The notes beneath the pieces are model-generated. The model worked only from the letters and a program-made list of their open reading frames with translations, was not told the origin of the DNA and made no database searches. Made by a program: the position numbers and the translations under genes. Shown in pieces: positions 1-8,284 of a stretch of DNA of 63,889 nucleotides. This DNA comes from Deltaproteobacteria bacterium (GTDB taxonomy: Bacteria > Desulfobacterota > Binatia > Binatales > Binataceae), in contig JAJYRQ010000021.1 in assembly GCA_021794015.1 (NCBI GenBank), forward strand, positions 1-63,889, written 5' to 3'. The number at the start of each line of letters is the position of its first letter. Position 1 is the stretch's first letter.

Positions 1-155
1 ATCTCCCTTGGGGGGAGAGGGGAGGGTGAGGGGGGACGCTGGCGCCACCTCGAGCCTCTGAGTGCGTCCCCGCTCTTCCTTCGACTGCGCTTGGGCGGCG
101 CGTCCCCCCTCTCCCTTCGGCTCCGCTTGGGCGGTACGTCCCCCCTCTCCTTGAT

Positions 156-300
156 CCTCTCCCCCGGCGGGGGAGGGGAATGGGAGGGGGTGCGCGCCCC
201 GCTTTTGTCATTCCCGCGTGGTGCGCCTTCTTGTTTTCCTCTCCCCCGGCGGGGGAGAGGAATGGGAGGGGGTGCGCGCCCCACCTCTGTCATTCCCGGG
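156..300. repeat. Two direct copies of a ~60-bp GC-rich palindromic repeat in gene-free DNA
   Basis: Copy one runs from about 156 to 216 and copy two from 238 to 298. Both start with a CTCCCCC/GGGGGAG hairpin, continue with a G-rich stretch and TGCGCGCCCC, and end in GTCATTCCC. A shorter tandem repeat of about 37 bp, containing CGCTTGGGCGG, lies at 78-145. I see no gene in 1-576: reading frames here are short, Pro/Arg-rich and repeat-derived. The same GTCATTCCC end recurs at about 22.97, 48.05 and 58.82 kb, so this is a dispersed intergenic family. Confidence 0.75.
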
Positions 301-372
301 CGCAGAGGGTGCTTCGGCGGTCCTCGGAACCCGCCCTGAGCGAAGGCGAAGGGACGCCGAGGACGGCGGCTG
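289..372 (+). repeat. Dispersed repeat, left copy of an inverted pair with 58881-58965
   Basis: About 84 bp beginning GTCATT and ending GGACGGCGGCTGC. The reverse complement of 58881-58965 matches most of it by eye, including the blocks CGCAGAGGGT and GAAGGGACGCCGAGGACGG. The two copies are over 58 kb apart and in opposite orientation. Both follow a CTCTCCCC/GGGAGAGG hairpin. No open frame is conserved beyond what shared DNA would give, so I read this as a non-coding mobile or palindromic repeat. Confidence 0.7.
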
Positions 373-576
373 CGGCGCGAGGCCTGCCCCAAGCCCTGCC
401 GAGGAGAATCCCGGGTTCGGCTGACGCAGCGCGGGCGAAACGTTACGATTCTCGGCGTGGCGGCTACAGCGGAGAATCACGCGCCAAACGAGCCGGGTCA
501 GGACGACTCTGTCACTGCAGTATGCAATTACCAATAGTTCGGCGAACGAGCGCCGGCATCGAGGCCGGATCGCCGC

Positions 577-2004
577 TCAGGGCGCGCTGAAGGAGAAGCT
601 CTCGACGGTGTTGCGGTCCCATCCATCCCACAGGAAGGCGTCTTGCTTGCGGTCGGCGATCGCGCGGAACGCGTAGCGGACCTGCTCCTCGTAGAACTCG
701 CAGAAGCCGCCCACCCGGGCGACGCTGCCGCGCAACGCGTAAGCTTCGGCCGGGCATGGCGCCCCGCAAAAGTGCCGGATGGCGCAGCGATGACATGGTT
801 CGATATCCTCGACGCGCCGGCCGGTCACCAGGCGGCAGACGGGGCCGGCCAGGATGCGGTCGATTCCCTGTTCGAAGATATTGCCGGCGCGAAATGTCGG
901 CAGACCGATGAATTCGCTGCACGGGAATAGGTCGCCACCGGCGGTTACGGCGAAAAAGCAGCGCCCGGCACCGCAGGGCGAGATATCGCACATGAGCTGG
1001 CGCGCGGTCGGAGCAAGGATCGCGAGCAGCGTATTGGCGAAGTTTGCGATAACCAGCTTGCGCCCGGTCTGCGCGTACAAATCGTAAGCGCGGTCGAGGG
1101 CGGCCAGGAAGCAGGCGGAGGCCTCTTGGTCGGCGGGCCTGAGGGCGCGCGCCGAGGGCGTCGTGCAACGGACCACGTTGAGCATTGCCGCCGGAACGTG
1201 GTGCGCATGCAGGAAGGCGACCATCTGCGGCAAATAGCGGATGTTGTGGCGGGTGACCGTGGCGATTACGTTCCAGCCTGGGTAGTCTTTGAGACGCTTC
1301 ATCGCCGCGACGACCCGGTCGTAGACACCGCTGCCTGCCCATGAGCGCCTTGTGCGGTCAGCCGCCGCCGCAACCGGCGCGTCGAGCGAAATTCCGACGC
1401 TGACCGCGTGCTCTTGCAGAAACCGGATTGCCGCCTCGTCCAGCAAGGTCCCGTTGGTTTGAATCCCGAAGCGGAAAACTCCGGAGAAGGTGCGGATCGC
1501 CTCGAATACCGCCTTGCGGTTGAGCAGCGGCTCGGCACCATGAAAGACGACCTGGGGCAGGCCGTCCTGCGCCGGGGCCGCTTCGAAGTAGCGCCGCAGC
1601 CGTTCCAGGGCGTCCAGCATCCTGGCGCGCGGCATCTGTTGGCCGTGGCGGCGGGTGGACGCCGGCAGATAGCAGTAGGTGCAGTTGAGGTTGCAGCGGT
1701 CGGTGGGGTTGAAGTATACCGTCCACGGGCTAGTCCCGAACCGCAGCGCCTCCATTTCAGCGGCAAACTGCACCGCCTGGCGACGGTAGCGACCCAGCAG
1801 CCTGCCCCCGGCGAGCGCGTCCGCCAATTTTTCTTTGCGCACCAGCGCCCAAAAGGCTGTGTCGGCGGCGACCAGCGCCACATAGCGCGGGTGCCCGATC
1901 TCGAGAACCTGAAAGGCGGGGCCCGCGCCGCTGTTGACGTGGCGGCCGCGTGAAGGCACTTCTATGGCGGCGCGGTCGGTCGGGCGCTGGTTTTTCGGCG
2001 GCAC
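577..2004 (-). CDS. Radical SAM/SPASM peptide maturase
   Basis: A 475-residue enzyme that probably modifies a ribosomally made peptide by radical S-adenosylmethionine chemistry. The radical SAM motif CX3CX2C is at C104, C108 and C111, within TDRCNLNCTYC. The last ~130 residues carry a SPASM-type cysteine set (CGAGRC, FPCSE, EPCHRCAIRHFCGAPC and a final GGFCEFYEE) that would bind auxiliary iron-sulfur clusters. The first ~90 residues precede the barrel and are of unknown role. The start is GTG. A 58-residue peptide gene sits 74 bases upstream on the same strand, the normal layout for a RiPP maturase and its precursor. From memory it resembles the family named CbpB; that name needs a profile search. 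The radical SAM call is firm, the substrate is inferred. Confidence 0.85.
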   Translation of the reverse strand: MPPKNQRPTDRAAIEVPSRGRHVNSGAGPAFQVLEIGHPRYVALVAADTAFWALVRKEKLADALAGGRLLGRYRRQAVQFAAEMEALRFGTSPWTVYFNPTDRCNLNCTYCYLPASTRRHGQQMPRARMLDALERLRRYFEAAPAQDGLPQVVFHGAEPLLNRKAVFEAIRTFSGVFRFGIQTNGTLLDEAAIRFLQEHAVSVGISLDAPVAAAADRTRRSWAGSGVYDRVVAAMKRLKDYPGWNVIATVTRHNIRYLPQMVAFLHAHHVPAAMLNVVRCTTPSARALRPADQEASACFLAALDRAYDLYAQTGRKLVIANFANTLLAILAPTARQLMCDISPCGAGRCFFAVTAGGDLFPCSEFIGLPTFRAGNIFEQGIDRILAGPVCRLVTGRRVEDIEPCHRCAIRHFCGAPCPAEAYALRGSVARVGGFCEFYEEQVRYAFRAIADRKQDAFLWDGWDRNTVESFSFSAP

Positions 2005-2078
2005 GCCAGCTCTGGTCGGCTCGACGCGGTGAGGCCTTTGCGAGCGGCCTGCGCCGTCCCGGTTGATGCCGCTGCGGG

Positions 2079-2255
2079 CTAACTCTCGGCGGCCTGGCGG
2101 GTTGGCGTCGGCAAAGCTGAACGGACGGCCGCAGGCCTTGGCGCGCTACTGAGAAGTAAGTAGTGGGTCAAGCCCGAGCCGCTCGGCGCGCAACGCTTGC
2201 GTAAGGCGAATATGTCCCTGCCGTTTCGCCGACCGTCTATCTTGCTCCGCTTCAT
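2079..2255 (-). CDS. Candidate RiPP precursor peptide
   Basis: A 58-residue basic peptide starting MKRSKIDGRR, with a single cysteine (C22) in the block RKRCAPSGSGLTHYLLL (residues 19-35) and a Pro/Ala/Thr-rich tail. The ATG at 2255 is chosen because AGGAGG lies 5 bases upstream (2261-2266); a GTG at 2303 in the same frame has no such site. It ends 74 bases before the radical SAM/SPASM gene and is co-directional with it. A Cys followed by a Gly-rich GLTHY patch could be the core, but no cleavage site is obvious. Size, strong ribosome site and position support a precursor; composition alone would not. It may belong with the short peptides named CbpA that accompany CbpB-type maturases (recalled, unverified). 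Confidence 0.6.
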   Translation of the reverse strand: MKRSKIDGRRNGRDIFALRKRCAPSGSGLTHYLLLSSAPRPAAVRSALPTPTRQAAES

Positions 2256-2260
2256 GTGCG

Positions 2261-2266
2261 CCTCCT
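2261..2266 (-). promoter_or_regulatory. Strong ribosome binding site of the candidate precursor peptide
   Basis: AGGAGG on the minus strand, 5 bases before the ATG at 2255. It is one of the best matches in the window and decides the start of the 58-residue peptide. High expression relative to the maturase is typical of precursor peptides. Confidence 0.7.
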
Positions 2267-2342
2267 GCCGCCCAGACTGTGTGACGTGAGCGTAGTCCGG
2301 CACCCTGCCGTGGTCAAGTGTTCGCGCTGGTTCGGCAGATAG

Positions 2343-2759
2343 CTATGATGGCGAGGTCGGGTCCTTGCCGTAGCTGATGAATTCGAGCAGGTTGCCGTCG
2401 GGGTCGCGGCAATAGACGCTTACGCCCTTGCCGCGCGCGCCCAGGCGCGGTACGGGCCCCCGTTCGAGCGCAACGCCGTGACTCGCAAGATGTGCAACGG
2501 CCGACTGGATTGGACCCGGCCAGACAAAGCAGACATCGGCGCTGCCGACCGTTGGCTTCGCTGCACGCGGCAGAATCGCACCGCCCGGCGGATGCAGGTT
2601 GAATTTCTGACGGCCGAAGCTTAAGCCGACGGGCCGGGCGCCGCCGGCGCGCCAGTCTTCCAAGCCAATCGGCTCTGCTCCCAGGACCTCCCGGTAGAAT
2701 TGGACGGAGCGTTCCACGTCGCCAACCGGCATCGCTATGTGATCCAGTTCGATTTCCAT
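2343..2759 (-). CDS. VOC (glyoxalase/bleomycin resistance) family protein
   Basis: A 138-residue single-module vicinal oxygen chelate protein. It opens MEIELDHIAMPVGDVERSVQ, the usual first beta strand with the metal-ligand histidine (H7), and near the C-terminus has VSVYCRDPDGNLLEFISYG, with the conserved DPDGN and the ligand glutamate in LLEF. ATG at 2759 is preferred over an upstream GTG because GGGAGGT lies about 8 bases before it. The family includes glyoxalases, dioxygenases and antibiotic-binding proteins, and nothing here selects among them. It lies between the peptide pair and the ATPase pair with no clear functional link. Confidence 0.85.
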   Translation of the reverse strand: MEIELDHIAMPVGDVERSVQFYREVLGAEPIGLEDWRAGGARPVGLSFGRQKFNLHPPGGAILPRAAKPTVGSADVCFVWPGPIQSAVAHLASHGVALERGPVPRLGARGKGVSVYCRDPDGNLLEFISYGKDPTSPS

Positions 2760-2789
2760 CGCGGCCACCTCCCGCCCTGAATTGCCGGG

Positions 2790-3353
2790 CTAGAGTTGGG
2801 ATACGGCCTCGCAAAATCGCTCGAAAGAAGGGCAGCGCTCGCGGATCAGTCTGACGTCGGCGGCGTCGGCGAGCCGCGCCGCCTGCTGGGACGTGTAAGA
2901 TATCTTGGCCTTCGACAGAAGCCTCGTCAGTTCCTGCTTGGGATGACGGATTTTCTCCGGCTGGTTGAACTCTGGGAGCTTGACTCTTGAACCGACGACG
3001 CTTGCTACCGCGTCTCTATCCGCCAGAAGCCAAGCTTCCATCATCTGAACAGCCACGACCACCGTCACTGGGCGCCGGCCGGACGCAGGCCCCTCGCTGT
3101 TGAGGCGCTGCTCTATTTTATCCCGCACTTCGTGGGGATTTTCCTGTTCGGCATCTTCGACAATGACGATTGCATCCGCCTTGGCAACCCGCTTCAGCTC
3201 GTGGACGATTCTGACAACTTTTCCCAGCCTGTTCGACACCGAGCCTCCGCACTGCCGGAAAACGGGCTTAACGTCCTCGCGGCACTTCCTGGCAAGGACC
3301 CGTAGGACTGCGCCGTCGAAAACCCCGGCGGCGACGATGCCCAGGGTTGGCAT
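2790..3353 (-). CDS. DUF4276-like TOPRIM-type protein
   Basis: A 187-residue protein. After a first beta strand (TLGIVAAGVFDG) comes a hydrophobic strand ending in acidic residues, IVIVEDAEQEN (about residues 62-72), then MMEAWLLADRDA, a pattern shared by the DUF4276/DUF4435 TOPRIM-like families that act as nucleases next to ATPases. The start codon overlaps the upstream ATPase stop as TGATG, so the two are translationally coupled. Known two-gene defence systems such as PARIS pair an AAA ATPase with a TOPRIM-like effector; a similar ATPase-sensor and nuclease-effector role is inferred. The canonical N-terminal Glu of TOPRIM is not obvious, so catalysis is not certain. Confidence 0.65.
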   Translation of the reverse strand: MPTLGIVAAGVFDGAVLRVLARKCREDVKPVFRQCGGSVSNRLGKVVRIVHELKRVAKADAIVIVEDAEQENPHEVRDKIEQRLNSEGPASGRRPVTVVVAVQMMEAWLLADRDAVASVVGSRVKLPEFNQPEKIRHPKQELTRLLSKAKISYTSQQAARLADAADVRLIRERCPSFERFCEAVSQL

Positions 3354-4603
3354 CAGTTGCGGCTGAGGGCGCCAGAGTACCAGAGTTCGCCGAGGCCCGA
3401 CTCCTTGCGCTCAAGCAGCTTGCGCAGTTGCTTGTCGGAGGCTGGCCGCGTAAATCTGGTCGCGCCGCCGACCTTCTCGACCACCACTAGGTCCTTGACA
3501 TCGAGCTTGTCCACGAGCAGGGGCGAGTGCGTCGTGGCAATGATCTGCGCAGCGCGAGGCCCCAGCTCGCGTTGGCGCTGGTTGAGAATCTCGACCAGGG
3601 TTTCGAGCAGGTGCGGATGCAGGTGAGTTTCTGGCTCCTCGATGCAGTAGAGCGGCGCGCCCAGCTTATCGGGAGCGAGGATCAGGGAGAGCAGGGCCAG
3701 GAATGCGAGCTCGCCGTCTGACATGCGCGCAAGCGAGACGGGCCGTTTCAGATACCTTTCGGTCGAGCCAAGAGAGACCATCCCCGCCTGCGCCGGCTGT
3801 ATCAGTAATTCTGCCAGGTTCGGGAATACGTCCAGCGCAACCTGTCGGATTCTCTGGAACTCATTTGGATGCCCCTGCAGGGTGAATAGCCAGCTCGACA
3901 GATTGACCCCGAGATCTACCAAGAACGGCTGCGGAGCGGAGGGATTTGCCGTCTTCATCAGACTTGGCGTCAGCTTGTAGAAACGCCAGGAGGAGACGAA
4001 GTCCCTGAAGGCGTTCAGATCTGAGCCTGGTATACTTAGCGCCTCGAGGCCAAGGCGGTCGGGTTGCCGCATTGGGTATGTCTGAGCCTTGTCGGAGGCA
4101 TTAGCCCGGTACTCGACTTGCCCGCCCTGCGTCTCCAGCAGCGTAATTGGCTGCCCGCGGGCTTCGACCATCGTGAGTCTCTCGCGGACCACCTGGATGG
4201 CGCCGTGGCGCTCAATTTCCTCTATCGCTATGTCATATTCAAAGGTCTTTGCGGGAGCGCGCGGGGCCGTTCTAACCTCCGTCGTTATGCCTATCTCCAG
4301 CGTCTGAACAATCTGCTCCGTGCCCTTCCACACGACTTCGGCAAATCCGCCGAGGTAACCGATCGCTCGCCGAAGAGCCGAAGACAAGCCGCTTGGCTCA
4401 GGGGCCGGTGGGGCTCCGCCGGGTACTGAGCCTGGCGGCGCAGCGGCCACCGCCGGGTTCACGGCCAACGTGAGGAAGAGCAGGCAGTCCAGGAAGTTGC
4501 TTTTGCCCGACATGTTGGGGCCGACCAGCACCGTTCGCAGGCCGAGCTTTTCGTCCAACTCCTTGAAGCTCAAGAAGTTGCGAATCCTGATCCGTTTGAT
4601 CAT
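3353..4603 (-). CDS. AAA family ATPase (AAA_21, OLD/RecF-like)
   Basis: A 416-residue ABC-type ATPase. Walker A is GPNMSGKS (residues 28-35), following IRIRNFLSFKEL, the usual opening of RecF/OLD-like ATPases. The C-terminal third has a signature-like RMSDGELAFLAL, Walker B YCIEEPETHLHP with two acidic residues, and the switch IATTHSPLL. ATG at 4603 is chosen because the homologous part begins MIKRIRI; an upstream extension adds nothing conserved. Its TGA overlaps the ATG of the DUF4276-like gene. Such ATPases sense phage or damaged DNA in several defence systems; the target here is unknown. No restriction-modification or phage gene is adjacent. Confidence 0.8.
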   Translation of the reverse strand: MIKRIRIRNFLSFKELDEKLGLRTVLVGPNMSGKSNFLDCLLFLTLAVNPAVAAAPPGSVPGGAPPAPEPSGLSSALRRAIGYLGGFAEVVWKGTEQIVQTLEIGITTEVRTAPRAPAKTFEYDIAIEEIERHGAIQVVRERLTMVEARGQPITLLETQGGQVEYRANASDKAQTYPMRQPDRLGLEALSIPGSDLNAFRDFVSSWRFYKLTPSLMKTANPSAPQPFLVDLGVNLSSWLFTLQGHPNEFQRIRQVALDVFPNLAELLIQPAQAGMVSLGSTERYLKRPVSLARMSDGELAFLALLSLILAPDKLGAPLYCIEEPETHLHPHLLETLVEILNQRQRELGPRAAQIIATTHSPLLVDKLDVKDLVVVEKVGGATRFTRPASDKQLRKLLERKESGLGELWYSGALSRN

Positions 4604-4810
4604 GCTTGCGTCCTCGATGGGCTTACAATTCGGTATCCACGCGCGGCAGACCCGCGGCCAGTTCACGACTGCCCGCTATTCAACCATCTTACCGGAAACG
4701 CTGCAAAGACGGCTTAGGGCTGAAGGCACGGTGCGGTCGTCCGTCCTTTCGGAATTGCACCTTGGATCGCGACGCGCCGCTGCGCGCGCCGCTGGGACCG
4801 CGCCGGCCGG

Positions 4811-6418
4811 TTAGGCAGGGTTCTTTAACAAGGGGTCGAGGGCGGCCGCGGCCGCTGGCTGCGCCGGCGTGCCGTCCAGCATTGCGTCAGGCACCTGGGT
4901 GAGCGCCCCGGCCGCGTCTTTGAAACGAGCGTGGTCGACGGTCCGAGAAAGCGTCTCAGCCGCCGTCGGGCCACGCCGCTTGCCGAGAAAGGGCTTGACG
5001 ATGAGGTAGGCCACATCCCGCAGCGGCATATAGCGGGTGAACCGGCGCACAAGCGCCAGCGTGTGCAGCGGATGGCGCAGCAGGCGGCGGAGAAACAAAC
5101 GGCGCAGGCCCGCGCTGCGCTCGCGGTTGATCACTTCGCCCGCAAGACAGGTCGGGTCGATCTCGGAGCACTTGAAATACTTGAACCAGTCCCGGCGGTC
5201 GTCGACCAGCCCCCGCGCCAGGTACTCCTGCCAAAGCGGCGTGCCGCGGTAGACGCACAGACGATTGAAGTTGAAGCTGTCGATGCGCAGCCGGGCGGCG
5301 AAGTCAAAGGTCGCTCTCAGGTCGGCCACCGTCTCGCCGGGGCTGCCGACGACGAAAAACCCGTGGACGATTTCGATGCCGGCCTGCTTGGCGTTGGTCA
5401 CCGCGGTTTCGATCTGCTCGAGGGTCTGGTCTTTCTTGAGCCGGTCGAGCACCCGCTGGCTGCCGCTTTCGATTCCGAACATGAGGGTGCGGCAGTGGGC
5501 CTTGGCCATCGGCGCGAACAGATGCTGGGCGACCGAATCGACCCTGCCTTCGCAGCCCCAGTGGATTTGCAGGCCGTTGGCGGCGATTCCCCGGCAGATC
5601 GCCTCGATTCGCTTCGGCTGCAGAAGAAAGTGGTCGTCAACGAAGTATACCGCGCCGTAGCCGTGGTCGCGCAGATGGTTGAATTCGGCGACGACGTGCT
5701 GCGGGCTGCGCGAGCGCCATTTGCCCTGGTTGAAGGCCGGTATGTCGCAGAAGACGCACGGCCACGGACATCCGCGCGAGGTCTGCATCGTCGTGAACCG
5801 CTCCAGGGAGAGGATCGCGGGAACGTCCAGCGGCATCGATTCGACGAAGTCGAGCGCCAGCCCCTCGCGGTCGGGGAACGGCCACTGGTCGAGGTCGCGC
5901 TCGACCGGACGATTGGCGTTGTTAACGACCACCCCGTCTCGCTCCCAGCTAAGGCCGGCCACCGTGTCGGGATCGGCGAGCCGCTCGACCAGGTCGAGGA
6001 TGAGCTGTTCGCCGTCGCCCCGGCAGACAAAATCCACCTCCGGGCACTGCTGCTTCACCAAGGGGGCATTGAGGCTTGCGAAGACCCCGCCAAAAGCCAG
6101 CTTAACCTGGCTATCGACGGCCCGGACGGCGCGGGCGAGGACCTTGGCGTAAGGGTAGCTCGTCGTGCTGAGAAAGCTTAGCCCTACCAGCCTTGGCCGC
6201 TGCCGGCGAATCTCTTCGAGGATGACCGAGTTGGGGGTCTCCGGGTTGGCCTGGTCGAACATGACGCATTCGTGGCCGGCGCCTTTTAGCACCGCCGAAA
6301 GCGCCATGATGCCAATGGGGGGGAAGCCTACGATGCGAATATTGCCGTTGTTGGCGCGGGCAGCCGCCGGCACGGCATAGAATTGCGGATCGCGAACATT
6401 GACCAAAAAAACCAGCAT
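4811..6418 (-). CDS. B12-binding domain radical SAM protein
   Basis: A 535-residue class B-type radical SAM enzyme. The N-terminal ~150 residues form a cobalamin-binding Rossmann-like domain (VGFPPIGIMALSAVLKGAGH, then LVGLSFLSTTSY and KLAFGG). The radical SAM motif CX3CX2C is in SRGCPWPCVFCDIP, and MFGIESGSQRVLDRL and GFFVVGSPGET are typical of the barrel. The last ~120 residues are basic. Such enzymes perform methylations or ring and carbon rearrangements, for example in hopanoid, bacteriochlorophyll or lipid pathways; nothing nearby names the substrate. A GTG directly before the ATG at 6418 is an alternative start; neither has a good ribosome site. Confidence 0.85.
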   Translation of the reverse strand: MLVFLVNVRDPQFYAVPAAARANNGNIRIVGFPPIGIMALSAVLKGAGHECVMFDQANPETPNSVILEEIRRQRPRLVGLSFLSTTSYPYAKVLARAVRAVDSQVKLAFGGVFASLNAPLVKQQCPEVDFVCRGDGEQLILDLVERLADPDTVAGLSWERDGVVVNNANRPVERDLDQWPFPDREGLALDFVESMPLDVPAILSLERFTTMQTSRGCPWPCVFCDIPAFNQGKWRSRSPQHVVAEFNHLRDHGYGAVYFVDDHFLLQPKRIEAICRGIAANGLQIHWGCEGRVDSVAQHLFAPMAKAHCRTLMFGIESGSQRVLDRLKKDQTLEQIETAVTNAKQAGIEIVHGFFVVGSPGETVADLRATFDFAARLRIDSFNFNRLCVYRGTPLWQEYLARGLVDDRRDWFKYFKCSEIDPTCLAGEVINRERSAGLRRLFLRRLLRHPLHTLALVRRFTRYMPLRDVAYLIVKPFLGKRRGPTAAETLSRTVDHARFKDAAGALTQVPDAMLDGTPAQPAAAAALDPLLKNPA

Positions 6419-6651
6419 CACCGGGCGCCAAGGCGGACAATCTGCCGCCGGCTGCGGAGTTAAAGCCGCGTGCCAAAGGAGCTTGCGGATTCTTACGCGG
6501 CACCCGTGGCCCAGTCAATGCCCCCGGTTGCCATGGAGCATCGCTGCCAGCCAAGCCGCTGCCGGGGCGTGTAGCCCCCCTGGCGCCGCCCGCGCAGTCT
6601 GCCGGTTGGTCGGGCCGCCAATCAGAGGGTCGCGCGCAGCCGCGCTTCAGC

Positions 6652-7257
6652 TTACCGCATGGCGTATACGCGCTGGTTGGCCTCGCGCTTGACGCACTTG
6701 CTCAGCCACGTTTCGGCGGCCGGCACGCCGGACAGGTCGAGCTTTCCAAACAGCGCCCAACTCAGGACTGACGCCACGTTCAGATCGGCCACCGTGAAGT
6801 CGGAGCCCAAGAGATAGTCGCGCCCGGCCAGATGGTCGTTGAGCATCCTAAGCGGCGCCTTGAGCGTGTCGGCCGCTTGCTTGGCGGCCTGCTCGTCGCG
6901 GCGCTCCGCCGGGTAAATCACCCGATGCATCAGGAAGGTGAGCAGATGCGGCTCCAATTCTGTCATCGCCCAGAAGCTCCACATGTAGCATCGTCCATGG
7001 TCTTCGGGCAGCGACGGCCAGAACGGCGCCCGGCCATACTTTTCGGCGAGGTAAAGGTTGATCGCCATCGACTCCCAGAGCACGGTAGGGCCGTCTTCAA
7101 GGACCGGCACATGGCCGTTGGGATTGAGCGCCAAATGGCCGGAACTCTTGGCCTGCGAGCTGTCGGTGGGGACATGCTCGTAGGCGACGCCAAGCTCCTC
7201 GAGCGCCCAGAGAGTTCGGGCGGTGCGCGATCTTACAGTGCCGTGAATCTTAAGCAT
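6652..7257 (-). CDS. Glutathione S-transferase family protein
   Basis: A 201-residue GST. The N-terminal thioredoxin-like domain starts MLKIHGTVRSRTARTLWALEELGV, with S/T residues at the place of the catalytic Ser of beta/theta-type GSTs, and contains NPNGHVPVLEDG (the cis-Pro loop) and LWESMAINLYLAEKY (the glutathione-contacting E-S). The all-helical C-domain ends with FTVADLNVASVL, the conserved N-capping D. ATG 7257 has GGAGG about 9 bases upstream. It is 136 bases downstream of padD on the same strand and may be in the pad transcript, but a role there is only inferred; maleylpyruvate isomerase or dehalogenase activities are also possible. Confidence 0.85.
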   Translation of the reverse strand: MLKIHGTVRSRTARTLWALEELGVAYEHVPTDSSQAKSSGHLALNPNGHVPVLEDGPTVLWESMAINLYLAEKYGRAPFWPSLPEDHGRCYMWSFWAMTELEPHLLTFLMHRVIYPAERRDEQAAKQAADTLKAPLRMLNDHLAGRDYLLGSDFTVADLNVASVLSWALFGKLDLSGVPAAETWLSKCVKREANQRVYAMR

Positions 7258-7393
7258 GGACGCGGCCTCCAGCAAATTCTGTGGACAGTGACGAGCGCCC
7301 GCTGCGCCCCGGGGCGCTTGCCTCCGTTCGGCTTAGGCGCTCCGATCGTCGCCAGGTTGGCCGCGCCGGCAGCCGGGGAGAATCTTCCTGGCG

Positions 7394-8284
7394 TCACCAG
7401 CCGGGCTTGACGCTCCCGGCGGGACTCAAGTGCGGGGTGCGCGCGGGCATCCGCTGCAGCGCAAACCCCTGGTCGTAGCCGGCGCGCGTGACCAGGACGA
7501 ACTTCAGGTACCAACCGGCCAAGAGCGCCGCAAGGCAGGCAATGAGCAGCACCGGCGCCCGCGCCGCTTCCGGCGCGAGCAGCCAAGTCGCAAGCAGCAG
7601 CCAGGCAAGCAGATGGCCGGCAATGACGAAACTGCGCTGGAGCGCGTCCAGCGCGGCGATAGCGGCGCGGGGCGCGCCTGCCTCTCCCAGCGCGCGGCGA
7701 TAGTTCCGCCACGTCCACAGCCGAAGCGCAAGCAGCACCGCCAGCCCGGCAGCTACGGCTGCGGCGCGCCGCTCGAGCACGGCCGCGCCGACGCCAAGTG
7801 CCGCCATTCCTTCGCACAGCCCGGTGACGAGCATTAGCGGCACCACCGCCGGCACGCGCCAGGCGGGAATCCCCTTGGCTGCCTGGAGCATCCGCGCCTG
7901 CGTGTACAGCATCGCAAGGCTCAAAACCGCCGCCGCGACCGCCAGCCAGGCAAGCTCGAAAACCGCAGCCGGCGCGCCCAGGACGAAAAGCGCCGCCGCC
8001 GCCCACGCCTCGCGGCTCATCCACGAGCTGCGCACCCGGAAAAAGACGTTAAGGCTGCGAAACGGCCGGCCGATTTCCAAGCCGACGCAGGCGAGCCCCG
8101 CGCCGACTAACACCAGCGCCGGCAATCCCGCCAGGCGCAGCCAGTCGGGATTGCGCAACCCCGCCAATGCGGCAAAAACGAACAGGCTTGTCCCGGTTCC
8201 GCCAAAGCTGAAGTTTCCCGCCGCGCGCCAGTCCCACAATGTCTGGCGGCCGGGCTCCGGACCCCTTATTGCTTCTTGTCCCAT
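7394..8284 (-). CDS. padD: PadD-like membrane anchor, DmsC family
   Basis: A 296-residue integral membrane protein with about eight hydrophobic segments and short loops, the size of DmsC/NrfD-like quinone-binding anchors. The N-terminus NFSFGGTGTSLFVFAALAGL and the segment ending GLEIGRPFRSLNVFFRVRSSWMSREAW match the pattern of DmsC-type anchors (Arg/Ser-rich loop after the second helix). ATG 8284 overlaps the 3' end of padC by 19 bases, so it belongs to that operon. Known family role: it passes electrons from the molybdenum/iron-sulfur subunits to the quinone pool. Assignment as PadD rests on the padB-padC context and the facing padEFGHI genes. Confidence 0.75.
   Translation of the reverse strand: MGQEAIRGPEPGRQTLWDWRAAGNFSFGGTGTSLFVFAALAGLRNPDWLRLAGLPALVLVGAGLACVGLEIGRPFRSLNVFFRVRSSWMSREAWAAAALFVLGAPAAVFELAWLAVAAAVLSLAMLYTQARMLQAAKGIPAWRVPAVVPLMLVTGLCEGMAALGVGAAVLERRAAAVAAGLAVLLALRLWTWRNYRRALGEAGAPRAAIAALDALQRSFVIAGHLLAWLLLATWLLAPEAARAPVLLIACLAALLAGWYLKFVLVTRAGYDQGFALQRMPARTPHLSPAGSVKPGW

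Noticed and set aside
1..576. CRISPR-like spacing in the direct repeats at the window start
   Set aside because: Only two copies, repeat units of ~60 bp with GC hairpins and a short non-unique interval; no cas genes.
4811..6418. Assignment as hopanoid HpnJ/HpnP or BchE
   Set aside because: Shares the general B12-radical SAM layout only; no hopanoid or pigment gene nearby.
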